Shown here piece by piece: positions 1 to 7,713 of a stretch of 64,000 nt of DNA. The DNA lies in contig CANQLV010000004.1 of NCBI GenBank assembly GCA_947624785.1, positions 124,001 through 188,000 of the forward strand, in the 5' to 3' direction. Under the pieces are notes generated by a model. It was not told where the DNA came from. It was given only the letters and a program-made list of their open reading frames with translations, and searched no databases. Position numbers and translations under genes: made by a program. Every line of letters starts with the position of its first letter. Position 1 is the first letter of the stretch. The stretch comes from Akkermansia muciniphila (GTDB lineage: Bacteria > Verrucomicrobiota > Verrucomicrobiia > Verrucomicrobiales > Akkermansiaceae).

Positions 1-369
1 CCCCAGGTCCAAATCTGACATTTTGTTATTGAGGACTTCCGCGACGTCATCAATCTGTTCAAATTTCTTCTTGAGTTCTTCCGCCGTCAATACGGCTCCG
101 GTCGCGTCATCGATAAACGCTTCCAGTCCGGGGTTGTCCTGGAACGCCGCCCGCATGCGAGAGCCGGCATCTGTCATCTTATCGGCGAATTCCCCCAGCT
201 TCTCATTGGCGTTTTCAAGGGCCTTGTCATAGGCGGAAAGGTCGCCTCCGGCCTCTATCCTGCCGAGTTCTTCAATCTGCTGCTTTGCCTCTTCGATGCC
301 CTTGGCGTCAACGGAGTACTTAAGCCCTACTTCGATTTCTTTCTTGATTGTCCTGGTGCTTGATGGTCT
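1..369 (-). CDS. Tape-measure-like coiled-coil protein, 5' part, no normal start codon visible
   Basis: An open leftward frame runs off the left edge. It encodes a charged, helical sequence with the pieces VGLKYSVDAKG and EEAKQQIEELG, which resembles the N-terminus of phage tail tape-measure proteins. The frame opens just after an in-frame TAA at 372-370, yet no ATG, GTG or TTG appears in the first stretch; the first ATG comes well inside. Either a rare start codon (ATC near 348) is used, or the 5' end has been lost or frameshifted, possibly by the GC-rich hairpin just upstream. The assignment rests on sequence style and phage context, so it is tentative. Confidence 0.45.
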
Positions 370-386
370 TTAGGTGTTTCTTCTTT

Positions 387-426
387 TCCCCTCCCCCCGT
401 CCAGTTCCGGGCAGGGAGAGGGGGGC
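387..426. repeat. GC-rich imperfect inverted repeat
   Basis: A C-run followed by a G-run (cccctcccccc ... gggagagggggg) can fold into a hairpin with one bulged base around a loop centred near 405. It sits between the stop of the 140-residue gene and the start-less frame to the left. No T-tract follows it on the minus strand, so it is not a textbook terminator; it may be a small repeat insertion. Confidence 0.4.
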
Positions 427-442
427 TTGGTTCTTTCAACGG

Positions 443-865
443 TTAGAGGGAAGCTTCCTGTTTTTCGAGTTTCTGGCACTCCTGTACTTGCTGAAAAATA
501 TGGTCAGGAATTTCCCCTCTGGAGAGGGCGAGCTTGTTAAATTCGAGCCTCTCTTTTAACATCCGGTTTTTCCTCTTATGAAGCTTGTATGCTTTCTTTG
601 AAAGTTGAGTCATTTTCTGATTATAGTAATATTGATTAATATCCGAGATGAAGCCAGCGAGAACAACAGGTTGACAAATCCCCGCCTGTTCTGATGTTTT
701 CAGAATGTCGGGCAAAAGCTGATGGATCTCTTTCAACGCAAGTGGGCATTCATACCAGAACTCGCGCATGGATTCAAGGTAACGTACTTGAAGTTCCGCC
801 AAGACGGATTCTGTATTCTCACTATTTATTTTATTTTCTTTATTATCGGGTTTGTTCTCAATCAT
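443..865 (-). CDS. Phage-element protein of unknown function (140 aa)
   Basis: Not recognised. The predicted protein is acidic at its N-terminus and strongly basic in the middle (around residues 85-105, many K and R), predicted mainly helical, with no signal peptide or membrane segment. It lies 15 bases downstream of the ERCC4 nuclease gene on the same strand and was probably cotranscribed with it. The position between a nuclease and a tape-measure-like frame gives no firm clue to its role. Confidence 0.6.
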   Translation of the reverse strand: MIENKPDNKENKINSENTESVLAELQVRYLESMREFWYECPLALKEIHQLLPDILKTSEQAGICQPVVLAGFISDINQYYYNQKMTQLSKKAYKLHKRKNRMLKERLEFNKLALSRGEIPDHIFQQVQECQKLEKQEASL

Positions 866-880
866 ATTATTGATATTGGG

Positions 881-1363
881 TTATTGTGTTATTTCTGCCG
901 CCCCGAAAGGAGCAGGCAAAATCTTGAAGGGCCTCCATGCTTCCCGGTAGAAGTACCAGGCCCATTTTTCTATCAGGGCTGCCGCCCGCGCTTCTGATGG
1001 CTCCCACACGATAGGCAAGCGGTATCTTACCTCGAAAGTTCCCAGGCTCCCCAGAATGGCCTTGCTGGTCGTCTTCCTTCTGGACAGGTGAAAGGGCAGT
1101 TCGTCAGGATGCCCCACAATCAGCAGCCGGGCAAAGTCATATCCCCGGAGGCGGTGGCATTCCCGCTCGAACCTGTCACGCCCCGCCGTCAGGCTTCCGA
1201 TCAGGTCAACAATGCTCTTCCTCTCCACCGTGAACCGGGTTTCAAATCTGTCCAGGGAATAATCCCCGCTTTGCAGCGTTCCGCGCCGGGAGGAGAAATG
1301 CTGAAAGGTGAGGGGCGTTTGCTCTCTGTTGTCGATGATGATAAGGGGCGTTTCCGGGGTCAT
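881..1363 (-). CDS. ERCC4-domain (XPF/Mus81-type) nuclease
   Basis: The sequence shows the ERCC4 nuclease pattern: DNRE at residues 11-14, SGDY near 32-35 and VERKS at 46-50, followed by an aspartate at 53. This matches the D...GDXnERKX3D metal-binding core of XPF/Mus81-like structure-specific endonucleases, here as a stand-alone 160-residue domain. It probably cuts branched or flapped DNA during replication or recombination of the element. An upstream in-frame ATG at 1408 would add 15 residues; 1363 was chosen because a purine-rich GAGAGAGAGA stretch lies just before it. The gene follows a cluster of TTTGTAAACC repeats. Confidence 0.8.
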   Translation of the reverse strand: MTPETPLIIIDNREQTPLTFQHFSSRRGTLQSGDYSLDRFETRFTVERKSIVDLIGSLTAGRDRFERECHRLRGYDFARLLIVGHPDELPFHLSRRKTTSKAILGSLGTFEVRYRLPIVWEPSEARAAALIEKWAWYFYREAWRPFKILPAPFGAAEITQ

Positions 1364-1411
1364 TGTTGTCTCTCTCTCGCGCGTGTGTATAGGTGTGTTT
1401 TTTCGCAAAAA

Positions 1412-1554
1412 TTGTAAACGGCGTAGTAACTTATTGATTTATCAATCTGAATTTGTGTACAAACGTTTGTAAACCAATCCAGAAGGATTTTCATTAAATC
1501 TTAATTATCAATACATTATTTGTGTAACAATTTGTAAACCGCAATTTGTAAACC
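1412..1554. repeat. TTGTAAAC repeat cluster A (iteron-like or operator)
   Basis: Copies of TTGTAAAC are seen at 1412-1419, 1467-1474, 1532-1539 and 1546-1553; three of them extend to TTTGTAAACC (1466-1475, 1531-1540, 1545-1554). The last two are 14 bases apart inside a 13-base exact direct repeat (caatttgtaaacc). At 1459-1470 there is a perfect palindrome, acaaacgtttgt. The array fills the AT-rich interval between the helicase stop and the nuclease start. It could be iterons for a replication origin or operators for a phage regulator. Confidence 0.65.
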
Positions 1555-1570
1555 TTTTCCCATTTGATAG

Positions 1571-3277
1571 TCAATGCGTTATAAAATCCAGCGGTATTTT
1601 TACGCCTCTCGCCGTGGTGTTTACCCTGCTGTTCGGCCGGAAAAGCTGCTCTTCCATTCCCTTCACGTTCAGGAGAACCTTTTTCACGTTCACCCCCTCC
1701 CATTCCGAACCCTTGAATATTTCCCCTATCTTCCGGTTCTTCCTGGTGGCGGCAAGGTAGACGTATTTCTTCCCGTCCGCCGCTTTTCGGACGTACAGGC
1801 CGTAGCGTTCAAGGACGGTGGAATCTTCCGATACTTCCGCGCTGGCCGCTTCCTTGATGAACTCCCGGAGGGTGCGGTTCCCCATCATGGGCGGGGAATA
1901 CCCCAGGAGCCATTCCAGGCAGCGTTCCCCGTCGTCGTCCAGCACGCGGGCGTAATCACTCCCGGAGGCCATGGCGGCGCATTCCTGCATGTCCCGGGGC
2001 GTCAGGTCTTCCCCGCTGGTGACAAAGTGCGCGGCGGCGTACACGGTGGAGAACATTTCCGCGCGGCGCCCTTCTTCTCCCTGGTCGGAAAGGTATTGCC
2101 TCAGGGTTTCAATGTTGCGGCGGATGGCTGGCGCATGGTGCATGATTCGGGTCACGTATTTGCGCCCCAAGTCCCCGGACCGGATGACGGCGGCCAGTTC
2201 ATCATGCCTTCGGAAAACGGGTGCGGCTTCGGAAGGTTCCTTCTTTTCCAGTTCCAGTTCAAAAATGCGTGATTGCTCGCTGGCTTTTTCAATCATGGAG
2301 CGCACGGAGAACAGAAGGAAGGCGTTTCTCATGAGGTAGGTGACGCTTTTGCCGTCCGCGCCTCCCTTGGTGATTCCAACATCCCCGTCCGTGGCGGTTC
2401 TCAATAGGGCAAGGATTCTGACCATGTTGGCCGTCTTGGCGGGGTTGTCGGAGTCCGCTTCATCAAAGATGACCGGGCAGGAATCGCTTTCAAGCTTTTG
2501 CCTTAATCCGGCGTCCGTAGTTTCCAGCCCTTTGAAGTACCGAGCAACGCCCCCAATGAGAAGTTCAATGCTTTTCCTCAAGGTGGTTTTGCCGGTTCCC
2601 GCCGGGGCGTTGATCCAGCCATGGGCGCGGAAGTGGAGATACCCGGAAAGAATGGCCTGCGTGACGAGGCCCAGGCAAAGGAAGGCGTCTTCCTCGCGTT
2701 TCCATGAGTGCGCCTCGATGAACTCGGCAACGACTTTTCCTTCTTCGTCCGTCAGAATGTCATCTGACGGGGCCAGAAGAGGCTTGCCGGGCAGGTAGAG
2801 GGGCTTTCCCGTCCGGGCATGGTCCACGGGCAGGAAGGGGAGTTTCTGTTCGTTTTCCGGGGAGAATAGATAGACGGCATTTCCCGCATGGTACACGGCG
2901 GCCCCGTCTTCGTCCCATACGCCGCATTTCCGGATGGAGTCAGGGTCAAATTTGCGGTTGCTGGTTGTTTCGATGCAGTAGTCGATGGCCCTGTCCATGA
3001 CCTGGCGGGGCGTTAGCTTACCGTCCGGATCAAGCGTCTTCTGCCACCATTCCACAGGGGCCAGAAAGCGCATGTTCACCGGCGTATGTTCCTTGGTGTT
3101 CCAATGGAAGAGAATTTCCGAGCGGCGCGCGTAGTAAACGAATTGCGCCCCCTGTGTTCCCAGGGCCAGAAAGGGGGGCTTCATGGCCTCTTCCCGCTCT
3201 TTCTGCAGGGCGGCGGCTTCTTCGTCCATGGAGCGCGCGCCGGGGGTCAGGGGCGTCGGGGCTAAGGGCGTGTTCAT
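1571..3277 (-). CDS. Phage-type replicative helicase/NTPase (SF3 or AAA-like)
   Basis: A 568-residue protein with a central NTPase domain: Walker A NAPAGTGKTT at about 223-232 and Walker B VIFDEAD at 269-275, with a possible arginine finger in the QSRIFELEL segment. The order (N-terminal region, P-loop domain, winged-helix-like C-terminus) fits primase-helicase modules of phages and plasmids. It should unwind DNA at the element's own origin. Its start overlaps the stop of the primase gene by four bases (ATGA), so the two are translationally coupled. The repeat cluster A lies immediately beyond its 3' end. Confidence 0.8.
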   Translation of the reverse strand: MNTPLAPTPLTPGARSMDEEAAALQKEREEAMKPPFLALGTQGAQFVYYARRSEILFHWNTKEHTPVNMRFLAPVEWWQKTLDPDGKLTPRQVMDRAIDYCIETTSNRKFDPDSIRKCGVWDEDGAAVYHAGNAVYLFSPENEQKLPFLPVDHARTGKPLYLPGKPLLAPSDDILTDEEGKVVAEFIEAHSWKREEDAFLCLGLVTQAILSGYLHFRAHGWINAPAGTGKTTLRKSIELLIGGVARYFKGLETTDAGLRQKLESDSCPVIFDEADSDNPAKTANMVRILALLRTATDGDVGITKGGADGKSVTYLMRNAFLLFSVRSMIEKASEQSRIFELELEKKEPSEAAPVFRRHDELAAVIRSGDLGRKYVTRIMHHAPAIRRNIETLRQYLSDQGEEGRRAEMFSTVYAAAHFVTSGEDLTPRDMQECAAMASGSDYARVLDDDGERCLEWLLGYSPPMMGNRTLREFIKEAASAEVSEDSTVLERYGLYVRKAADGKKYVYLAATRKNRKIGEIFKGSEWEGVNVKKVLLNVKGMEEQLFRPNSRVNTTARGVKIPLDFITH

Positions 3278-4512
3278 CCTTGTGCGAGAGTGGGCACGTT
3301 AGAAGTTTTCATGGAACGCATGGATGAAAACAAGCTTTCATAAAGCGCATGTTCACCGGCGCATAGAAGCATGTTCCGCGCGTCTTTGTAGGGGGGAGTC
3401 CAGTCGCGGATGACGCAGCCGGCGGCGGTCAGCCGTTCCCGAAGTTTGGCGGCGGCCTCGCGTCCTGCCTTGTCCGGGTCCAGGGCAAGAATGATGTTTT
3501 TACCGGCAAGCGGGGTTTCCCATCCGGTTTTGAAGCCTGACGCCCCGGGAATGGCTATTACGGCGGGAATGGTGGCTTCCAGGCTTCCGCGCCCGTCTTC
3601 GTAGGGGCGGCCCGTGTAGGGGTCAACGTCCTGCTGGTAGGCTTCCCGGAAGCATTCAAGAGCCTGACCTACGGCTAAACAGTCGCTTTCACCTTCCGTG
3701 ACGATGACGAACCGCTTGCCGTGAGTGGAATCAAGTCCCCAGGGGGCCGCTGCGTTCCCTATGGGCCACAAAAAGCGCAATCCGCGCGAGTTGCCTTTCG
3801 TGGGGTTCATGGTTCCACGGGGTTTCCATTGCCCGTTTTCAAGCTTCAAGCAGGGGTTGGCATGGTGGTCCCTCCGGCGCAATTTGGCTCCGGTGTAGCG
3901 GGTATTCCCTTCTTCATCTTCCGCCGTGTACAGGTATAAAAGCCGGTTGTCCGGCGTCACCCCCAAAAGGCCCCGGCCCAGTTCCCGCGCCGTATGGATC
4001 AGCATCATCAGGGGATGAATGCCCAGTTCGCAAGCCAGTTCTCCAGCAAGGCGTTCATCTTTTTGCAACCTTTCCCGGCAGGCGTCGAGTTCGGCTTCAT
4101 CCGGTGCGGAGACGAAGCGGGAGGGCTCCGCCGGAGGGGCGGCGGCTATGGATAGAGACGGGCGCGGCCTCACGGGGCTTTTGCGAAACGGAAGGGGCGT
4201 TCCGTCATCGTTGGGCGGCCTCACTCCTAAAACGTCACAGACGCCCCGCAGGACGCCGGGAAAGTCTCTTTTCGTGTCCAAGCCGTTCATGCCGGCGTGA
4301 AGGTCGAAGATGTCGCCGCCCCGGTCACAGGACCAGCACTTGAAGCGGCCATCTCCCTGGTATTCCGTGACGTGCAGCTTGAAACGCGCATGCGTTCCAA
4401 ACGGGCACGGATAGATCATGAGGCTTCCGCGCTGCTGGGGCTGGCCCAAGGTGCGCCGGCAGTATTCATTCAGGGCGTCCGGGGTTTTCAGGTCCGCGAG
4501 TTCAAACTTCAT
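3274..4512 (-). CDS. DnaG-like primase with CHC2-type zinc finger and TOPRIM domain
   Basis: Residues 36-62 hold a zinc finger of the DnaG type (CPFGTH at 36-41, then CWSC at 59-62, then GGDIFDL). A TOPRIM domain follows in the second half: VTEGESD for the catalytic glutamate and ALDPDKAGR for the acidic DxD motif. The two parts mark it as a phage or plasmid primase of 412 residues making RNA primers for replication of the element. It overlaps the gene before it (by 11 bases) and the helicase after it (by 4 bases), forming one replication unit. Confidence 0.88.
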   Translation of the reverse strand: MKFELADLKTPDALNEYCRRTLGQPQQRGSLMIYPCPFGTHARFKLHVTEYQGDGRFKCWSCDRGGDIFDLHAGMNGLDTKRDFPGVLRGVCDVLGVRPPNDDGTPLPFRKSPVRPRPSLSIAAAPPAEPSRFVSAPDEAELDACRERLQKDERLAGELACELGIHPLMMLIHTARELGRGLLGVTPDNRLLYLYTAEDEEGNTRYTGAKLRRRDHHANPCLKLENGQWKPRGTMNPTKGNSRGLRFLWPIGNAAAPWGLDSTHGKRFVIVTEGESDCLAVGQALECFREAYQQDVDPYTGRPYEDGRGSLEATIPAVIAIPGASGFKTGWETPLAGKNIILALDPDKAGREAAAKLRERLTAAGCVIRDWTPPYKDARNMLLCAGEHALYESLFSSMRSMKTSNVPTLAQG

Positions 4513-4867
4513 GTTTTCCCTCCTTTCCCTTCCCCGTCATAAAGGCGTCCATGTCCTCAACGTTGTATCTCGCATTCCCCGATTTCCCGCCCCGTTCTGG
4601 TTGTAAGATACGAACACAATGCGATTCTCTTGCCTCGGATAAATACCGCCCCATACTGGATATGCTCATATCATACCGGGCGGCAAGCGTCTTCTGGCTG
4701 GCCCATACGGCTTCTATGCTTGTGGGGGCGTCTGTTTCCCTCATGTCCGTTTTCAGGCGTTCAAGAAGCCATTCAGACCAAGCCAGAGCGGCGGTTACGG
4801 ATATGGGCATCATTCCCATTCCATCCGCTTCCAGCTTCTTCAACGGATTTTCCGAGAGGGCATTCAT
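4502..4867 (-). CDS. Small element protein with possible HTH (121 aa)
   Basis: Not recognised. The segment around residues 58-80 (KTLAARYDMSISSMGRYLSEA) has the spacing of a helix-turn-helix, with a helix, a short turn at DMSIS and a recognition-like helix. The tail is polar and basic. It overlaps both neighbours (4 bases with the excisionase-like gene upstream, 11 with the primase downstream), so it belongs to the replication operon and may act as a DNA-binding accessory factor. Confidence 0.6.
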   Translation of the reverse strand: MNALSENPLKKLEADGMGMMPISVTAALAWSEWLLERLKTDMRETDAPTSIEAVWASQKTLAARYDMSISSMGRYLSEARESHCVRILQPERGGKSGNARYNVEDMDAFMTGKGKEGKHEV

Positions 4868-5169
4868 TTTCGCCCTCCTTTCTTCAAAAATTCTTGAGAC
4901 CTTTTCTCAAGCCACGCTGTTACGTCGTCAAGTTTGTAACGCGGGTGTGTTCCTTTTCCTCCCAGCCCGCCGGAAAAATAAACACGGGGACAACCTTCCT
5001 TATTAAGTCGAACTAGAGAACCCTTGCTAATGTTCAGGGTCTTGCGTAGTTCCTCGCTGGTGATGTATGGTGTATTCCTGGAGCAGTCCTCCTGGTTGAA
5101 TTTTATATTTTTTCTTACTGCACTCTGCTTTTGAGTGCTACCGTTTTTAGAAATACATCCGTTTTTCAT
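4864..5169 (-). CDS. Excisionase/AlpA-like HTH protein
   Basis: The C-terminal half carries the layout of MerR-like Xis/AlpA proteins: YITSEELRKTLNISKGSL (a short winged HTH from about residue 35), then a wing with a charged loop and ending RYKLDDVTAWLEK, the usual final helix of this fold. The N-terminal 30 residues are polar and could be extra if an internal start is used. In phages such proteins direct excision by bending att DNA or switch on the operon. It is the first gene of the tight replication cluster that reads left. Confidence 0.65.
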   Translation of the reverse strand: MKNGCISKNGSTQKQSAVRKNIKFNQEDCSRNTPYITSEELRKTLNISKGSLVRLNKEGCPRVYFSGGLGGKGTHPRYKLDDVTAWLEKRSQEFLKKGGRK

Positions 5170-5221
5170 GAAATGTCAAATTATTTTTTAGTCTTTTTTG
5201 TAATCGCCTAACCGTCATCCA

Positions 5222-5788
5222 TTAAGGTTCCATCATTTTTTTATACCTTCTGTTGATACTCTTGAGACAGTCCTTGAGCAATCGGGAAGCAAGCTCGGAG
5301 GGCACGGGTGCGGCTTCCGGTGTCGTCCTGTTGGTTGGAATCCGTTCGATGTCCGCAAGAAACAACATAGGGAACAATGAGGGGTTTACTTGGCAAATCA
5401 CGCACAAGTCATCAGGCCCCGGCAATTCCCGTAAGCCGTCTTTCATCAGGGCCGCCGCTTCCTTGAGTTTGCGGACGGCCTCGGTGACAAGGGCGGCGGC
5501 CTCTTTCGCTTTTTTCTGCGTTTCGCTCACAGATGAACCCATGGCGGAAATGTGGATGTCTTTTTCAAGGCATTCGGCTATGGCCGCCATGCTCATTCCC
5601 TGCTTCATCCATTTTTCCAAAGTGTCCTGACTGGCAAACCCCATGCGCTGAAAAGGCCGCTGATAAGGAGTTTTTACTTTTTTGCCGGAGGGAAAAGTGA
5701 TCAGCTTCCCTTTCTCCGCATATCCCTGAACGGCCTTGCTCCATTCGCCGGCGTCAGGTGTTCCCGATTCCGATTTTACTGTGTTCAT
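5222..5788 (-). CDS. Element protein of unknown function with helical core (188 aa)
   Basis: Not recognised. The middle (about residues 80-125) is a predicted amphipathic helix or coiled coil rich in A, K and E; there is no signal peptide or membrane segment. The start at 5788 (MNTVKS) is preferred because the upstream ATG at 5839 would overlap the preceding gene by 86 bases; 5788 still overlaps it by 35. A stretch WMKQGMSMAAIAECL near residue 62 could be an HTH, but this is weak. Confidence 0.6.
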   Translation of the reverse strand: MNTVKSESGTPDAGEWSKAVQGYAEKGKLITFPSGKKVKTPYQRPFQRMGFASQDTLEKWMKQGMSMAAIAECLEKDIHISAMGSSVSETQKKAKEAAALVTEAVRKLKEAAALMKDGLRELPGPDDLCVICQVNPSLFPMLFLADIERIPTNRTTPEAAPVPSELASRLLKDCLKSINRRYKKMMEP

Positions 5789-6038
5789 GTCGAAGTTCGT
5801 TTGCGATTTGTTCGTAGTCTTCCGCCTCCAATTCAACATTGAATATTGCCTTATCTACCAATATATCAATAAGTTGAGGCACGTTTACATGGCATCTTTC
5901 CGCCAGCCTCCGCAGTTTGAAACTCCGTTCATGGGAAAGGAGGAGTGAATAGGTTTCCCGAATGCTCTCTTTCCGGGTCTCCGTATTGTTCCCCAGCGCA
6001 GCGGCATAGAGCCATATTTTCAAGGATGGTTCTTTCAT
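5754..6038 (-). CDS. Small element protein (94 aa)
   Basis: Not recognised. A soluble, mostly helical protein with a basic patch (HERSFKLRRLAERCHVNVPQ, about 44-63) that may be an HTH (LAERCHVNVPQLIDILV), followed by an acidic segment. It shares four bases with the gene upstream (6035-6038) and overlaps the one downstream, so it is part of a tightly packed leftward operon that begins at the divergent control region near 6.6 kb. Confidence 0.55.
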   Translation of the reverse strand: MKEPSLKIWLYAAALGNNTETRKESIRETYSLLLSHERSFKLRRLAERCHVNVPQLIDILVDKAIFNVELEAEDYEQIANELRHEHSKIGIGNT

Positions 6039-6226
6039 TGGCGGTCCGCGTGTTTTTTGGCATCCAGGAACAGGAGAAATTTCTTCTTCTCCAATTCGTC
6101 TTTCATGATGCCGATAACAATCTTTTTAAGATACTCTTCACAGGATAAACCGAACTTCTTCGCCTCTTCCGTGAGCGCATGAAGAACAGGGGCGGGAAGA
6201 GGGATTTCCATTTGATCTGCGTTCAT
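6035..6226 (-). CDS. Small ribbon-helix-helix-like protein (63 aa)
   Basis: Begins MNADQMEIPLPAPVLHAL and continues EEAKKFGLSCEEYLKKIV, the strand-helix-helix rhythm of Arc/MetJ or CopG-type ribbon-helix-helix repressors, then a basic tail. The start at 6226 is fixed by an ATGA overlap with the stop of the gene upstream (6223-6226); a longer frame from 6364 exists but reads through that gene in another phase and looks non-coding. Likely a small DNA-binding regulator; the family call is by pattern only. Confidence 0.55.
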   Translation of the reverse strand: MNADQMEIPLPAPVLHALTEEAKKFGLSCEEYLKKIVIGIMKDELEKKKFLLFLDAKKHADRQ

Positions 6227-6417
6227 CGAACAATGCCCCCTTTCCATTTCGTCAGGGCCGCGCGATCTTGCACGTCCTGATTGTCCATTTCTACGGCCCG
6301 CCAGAACAGGCAGACGGCAAGCCATGCCATTCCGGCAAGGATGATGCCGCGGGCCAGGCTGCACAGAACCGCCCCTGCCAAGGGCAGAACCGTATCAAAC
6401 AGCGTTTCAAGTCTCAT
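6223..6417 (-). CDS. Single-pass small membrane protein (64 aa)
   Basis: Begins MRLETLFDTVLPLAG and has one long hydrophobic stretch from about residue 10 to 40 (LAGAVLCSL, IILAGMAWLAVCLFW), followed by a charged tail. It would sit in the inner membrane. Stop and start codons overlap as ATGA on both sides (6414-6417 and 6223-6226), which fixes its limits and couples it to two regulator-like genes. Its role is unknown; small membrane proteins in this place of phages sometimes act in lysis or superinfection control. Confidence 0.6.
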   Translation of the reverse strand: MRLETLFDTVLPLAGAVLCSLARGIILAGMAWLAVCLFWRAVEMDNQDVQDRAALTKWKGGIVR

Positions 6418-6590
6418 GCCGCTTCTCCTTTCCCGGTTGGAGATTCCTTCAATGACGGGCACGCCCGCCTGTTAATAATGCCGAGTATGTAAGCATCCAG
6501 CGAGAGGCCCTTCTTAGCGGCCTCCTGTCTCAACGCCTCCATGGCCCCGGGGTCAAGCTCTACCATGATTTGATGTTGCTTCGTCTTCAT
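6414..6590 (-). CDS. Arc/CopG-like ribbon-helix-helix regulator (58 aa)
   Basis: The sequence KQHQIMVELDPGAMEALRQ then AAKKGLSLDAYILGIINRR is a typical ribbon-helix-helix: a short strand, helix A, a G-x-S turn and helix B. It is the first gene leftward of the divergent control region. Start 6590 is chosen over 6635, which would run into the palindromic operator. It probably binds the inverted repeats just upstream and represses its own operon. Confidence 0.65.
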   Translation of the reverse strand: MKTKQHQIMVELDPGAMEALRQEAAKKGLSLDAYILGIINRRACPSLKESPTGKGEAA

Positions 6591-6602
6591 GACAAGACAA
6601 AT

Positions 6603-6678
6603 ATACAACACACGTTGATTTATTACAAGCAACATGTGTTGTATGTTGTCATATTTCTTGCAACCTAAGTTGTAAGAA
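6603..6678. promoter_or_regulatory. Divergent control region with two inverted repeats
   Basis: Between the leftward RHH gene (start 6590) and the rightward regulator (start 6693) lie two palindromes. The first has 15-base arms at 6603-6617 (atacaacacacgttg) and 6630-6644 (caacatgtgttgtat) with one mismatch and a 12-base spacer. The second, 6655-6678, is ttcttgcaac, four bases, gttgtaagaa, with one mismatch. Both share the half-site core GTTGTA. They are natural operators for the regulators on either side and so form a likely lysogeny-type switch. Confidence 0.7.
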
Positions 6679-6692
6679 TGTATTAAAAAGCC

Positions 6693-7025
6693 ATGCAGAA
6701 AAAAGAGGTGAAAATATGGCTCAAAGCTATAGGGAAGAATCGTGATTGGTTAGCAGAACAATGCAAAACAGGAAAAAGAATCGTAGATTCTTGGCTTTCT
6801 ACTTCAAGAGCTATCCCTTCACACGCTCAAGCAATGATTTCGCTTCTCATGGAGCAGTACCCCGCCGCGGGAAACGCCCCTGCAACGTATCCAAGCGCGG
6901 CAGAAAATGCAATCACCCTCACAGTAAATGATGCCACCTTTGACGCCTGGAACAAGGCCGCCACGGCGGAAGGCAAGCTTCTCCGTCAATGGTGCGTGGA
7001 CGTGATCAATGAAAGCCTTGAATAA
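6693..7025 (+). CDS. Phage regulator: Cro/CI-like HTH plus RHH-like tail (110 aa)
   Basis: The only rightward gene in the element. Residues 5-50 (KIWLKAIGKNRDWLAEQ, KRIVDSWLST, IPSHAQAMI) look like a lambda-repressor-type HTH in which the second and third helices are WLAEQCKTG and KRIVDSWL. The C-terminal part (VNDATFDAWNKAA ... LRQWCVDVIN) resembles a ribbon-helix-helix or dimerisation unit. Divergent transcription across two palindromes from a second small regulator suggests that this is the repressor side of the switch. A strong hairpin terminator follows it. Confidence 0.65.
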   Translation: MQKKEVKIWLKAIGKNRDWLAEQCKTGKRIVDSWLSTSRAIPSHAQAMISLLMEQYPAAGNAPATYPSAAENAITLTVNDATFDAWNKAATAEGKLLRQWCVDVINESLE

Positions 7026-7053
7026 ACCGGCCCCCATCCCACGCCCAAAAGAA

Positions 7054-7087
7054 AACGCCCCGTAACGTCTTGTACGTCCGGGGCGTT
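7054..7087. terminator. Bidirectional hairpin terminator
   Basis: Arms aacgcccc (7054-7061) and ggggcgtt (7080-7087) enclose an 18-base loop that contains a further small pairing (taacgt/acgt). It separates the convergent rightward regulator (stop 7025) from the leftward GYF gene (stop 7111). Confidence 0.6.
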
Positions 7088-7110
7088 CCTGTGTCCAGGG
7101 GGGGAAGCGG

Positions 7111-7647
7111 TTATTGCTTATCGGAAAAAGAATCAAACTTCCTGGCCAGGGCGGAAAGCAAGTTGACCGCACGAGAAAGCAAGGTGATGACTTTAGCACA
7201 CCAGAAGCAGCCAAGGCAGGAAAAGGCCCCAGAAAATAGTTCAAGAACGGCAAGGGACGGACTGCTTTGAAAAGTAAACAAGGCCAGTACTACACCCGCA
7301 ATCAGGGCAATTATTCCGATACCCCGGAACATATCTTCAACCGTTATTTCCGTTAAAGGCTTTTGAGCAACATTGATCTCTTGGGCTTCGTCTTCAGAAG
7401 AACCCCAAGCGGGATCATATAATTTTTCCCTGACTTCTTCTATCTTTTTACGACTCGGAACCGTTTCTCCCTTCTGCGCCAAAACCGTTTTGAACTCCAC
7501 CCATTCTTGGCCTCCTACTACACACACTAAAGTTTCTGGTGTTATCATTCCACAATTACATTGAACTTTAACTGATTCCAAGTAATACGGCCCCTTTGTC
7601 TTTCCTTCCGCCGTGGCAATGTAGTACTGTTCCATGCTCCCTATCAT
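7111..7647 (-). CDS. GYF_2-domain membrane protein (178 aa)
   Basis: The N-terminus (QYYIATAEGKTKGPYYLESV, then a polar linker and PETLVCVVGGQEWVEF) matches the GYF_2/DUF4339 fold, a short module that typically precedes membrane segments in bacterial proteins. Residues about 108-130 (GIGIIALIAGVVLALFTF) and about 133-155 form two probable transmembrane helices, with a charged C-terminus. An internal ATG at 7635 is an equally good start. Located downstream of the small terminase but not a known packaging component; its role in the element is unknown. Confidence 0.65.
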   Translation of the reverse strand: MIGSMEQYYIATAEGKTKGPYYLESVKVQCNCGMITPETLVCVVGGQEWVEFKTVLAQKGETVPSRKKIEEVREKLYDPAWGSSEDEAQEINVAQKPLTEITVEDMFRGIGIIALIAGVVLALFTFQSSPSLAVLELFSGAFSCLGCFWCAKVITLLSRAVNLLSALARKFDSFSDKQ

Positions 7648-7713
7648 TCAAGCTAGGGGTGTTCGTTCAAGTCCAAAATGGAAAAGGGGTGCAATTCATC
7701 TCCCCTCCCACTC

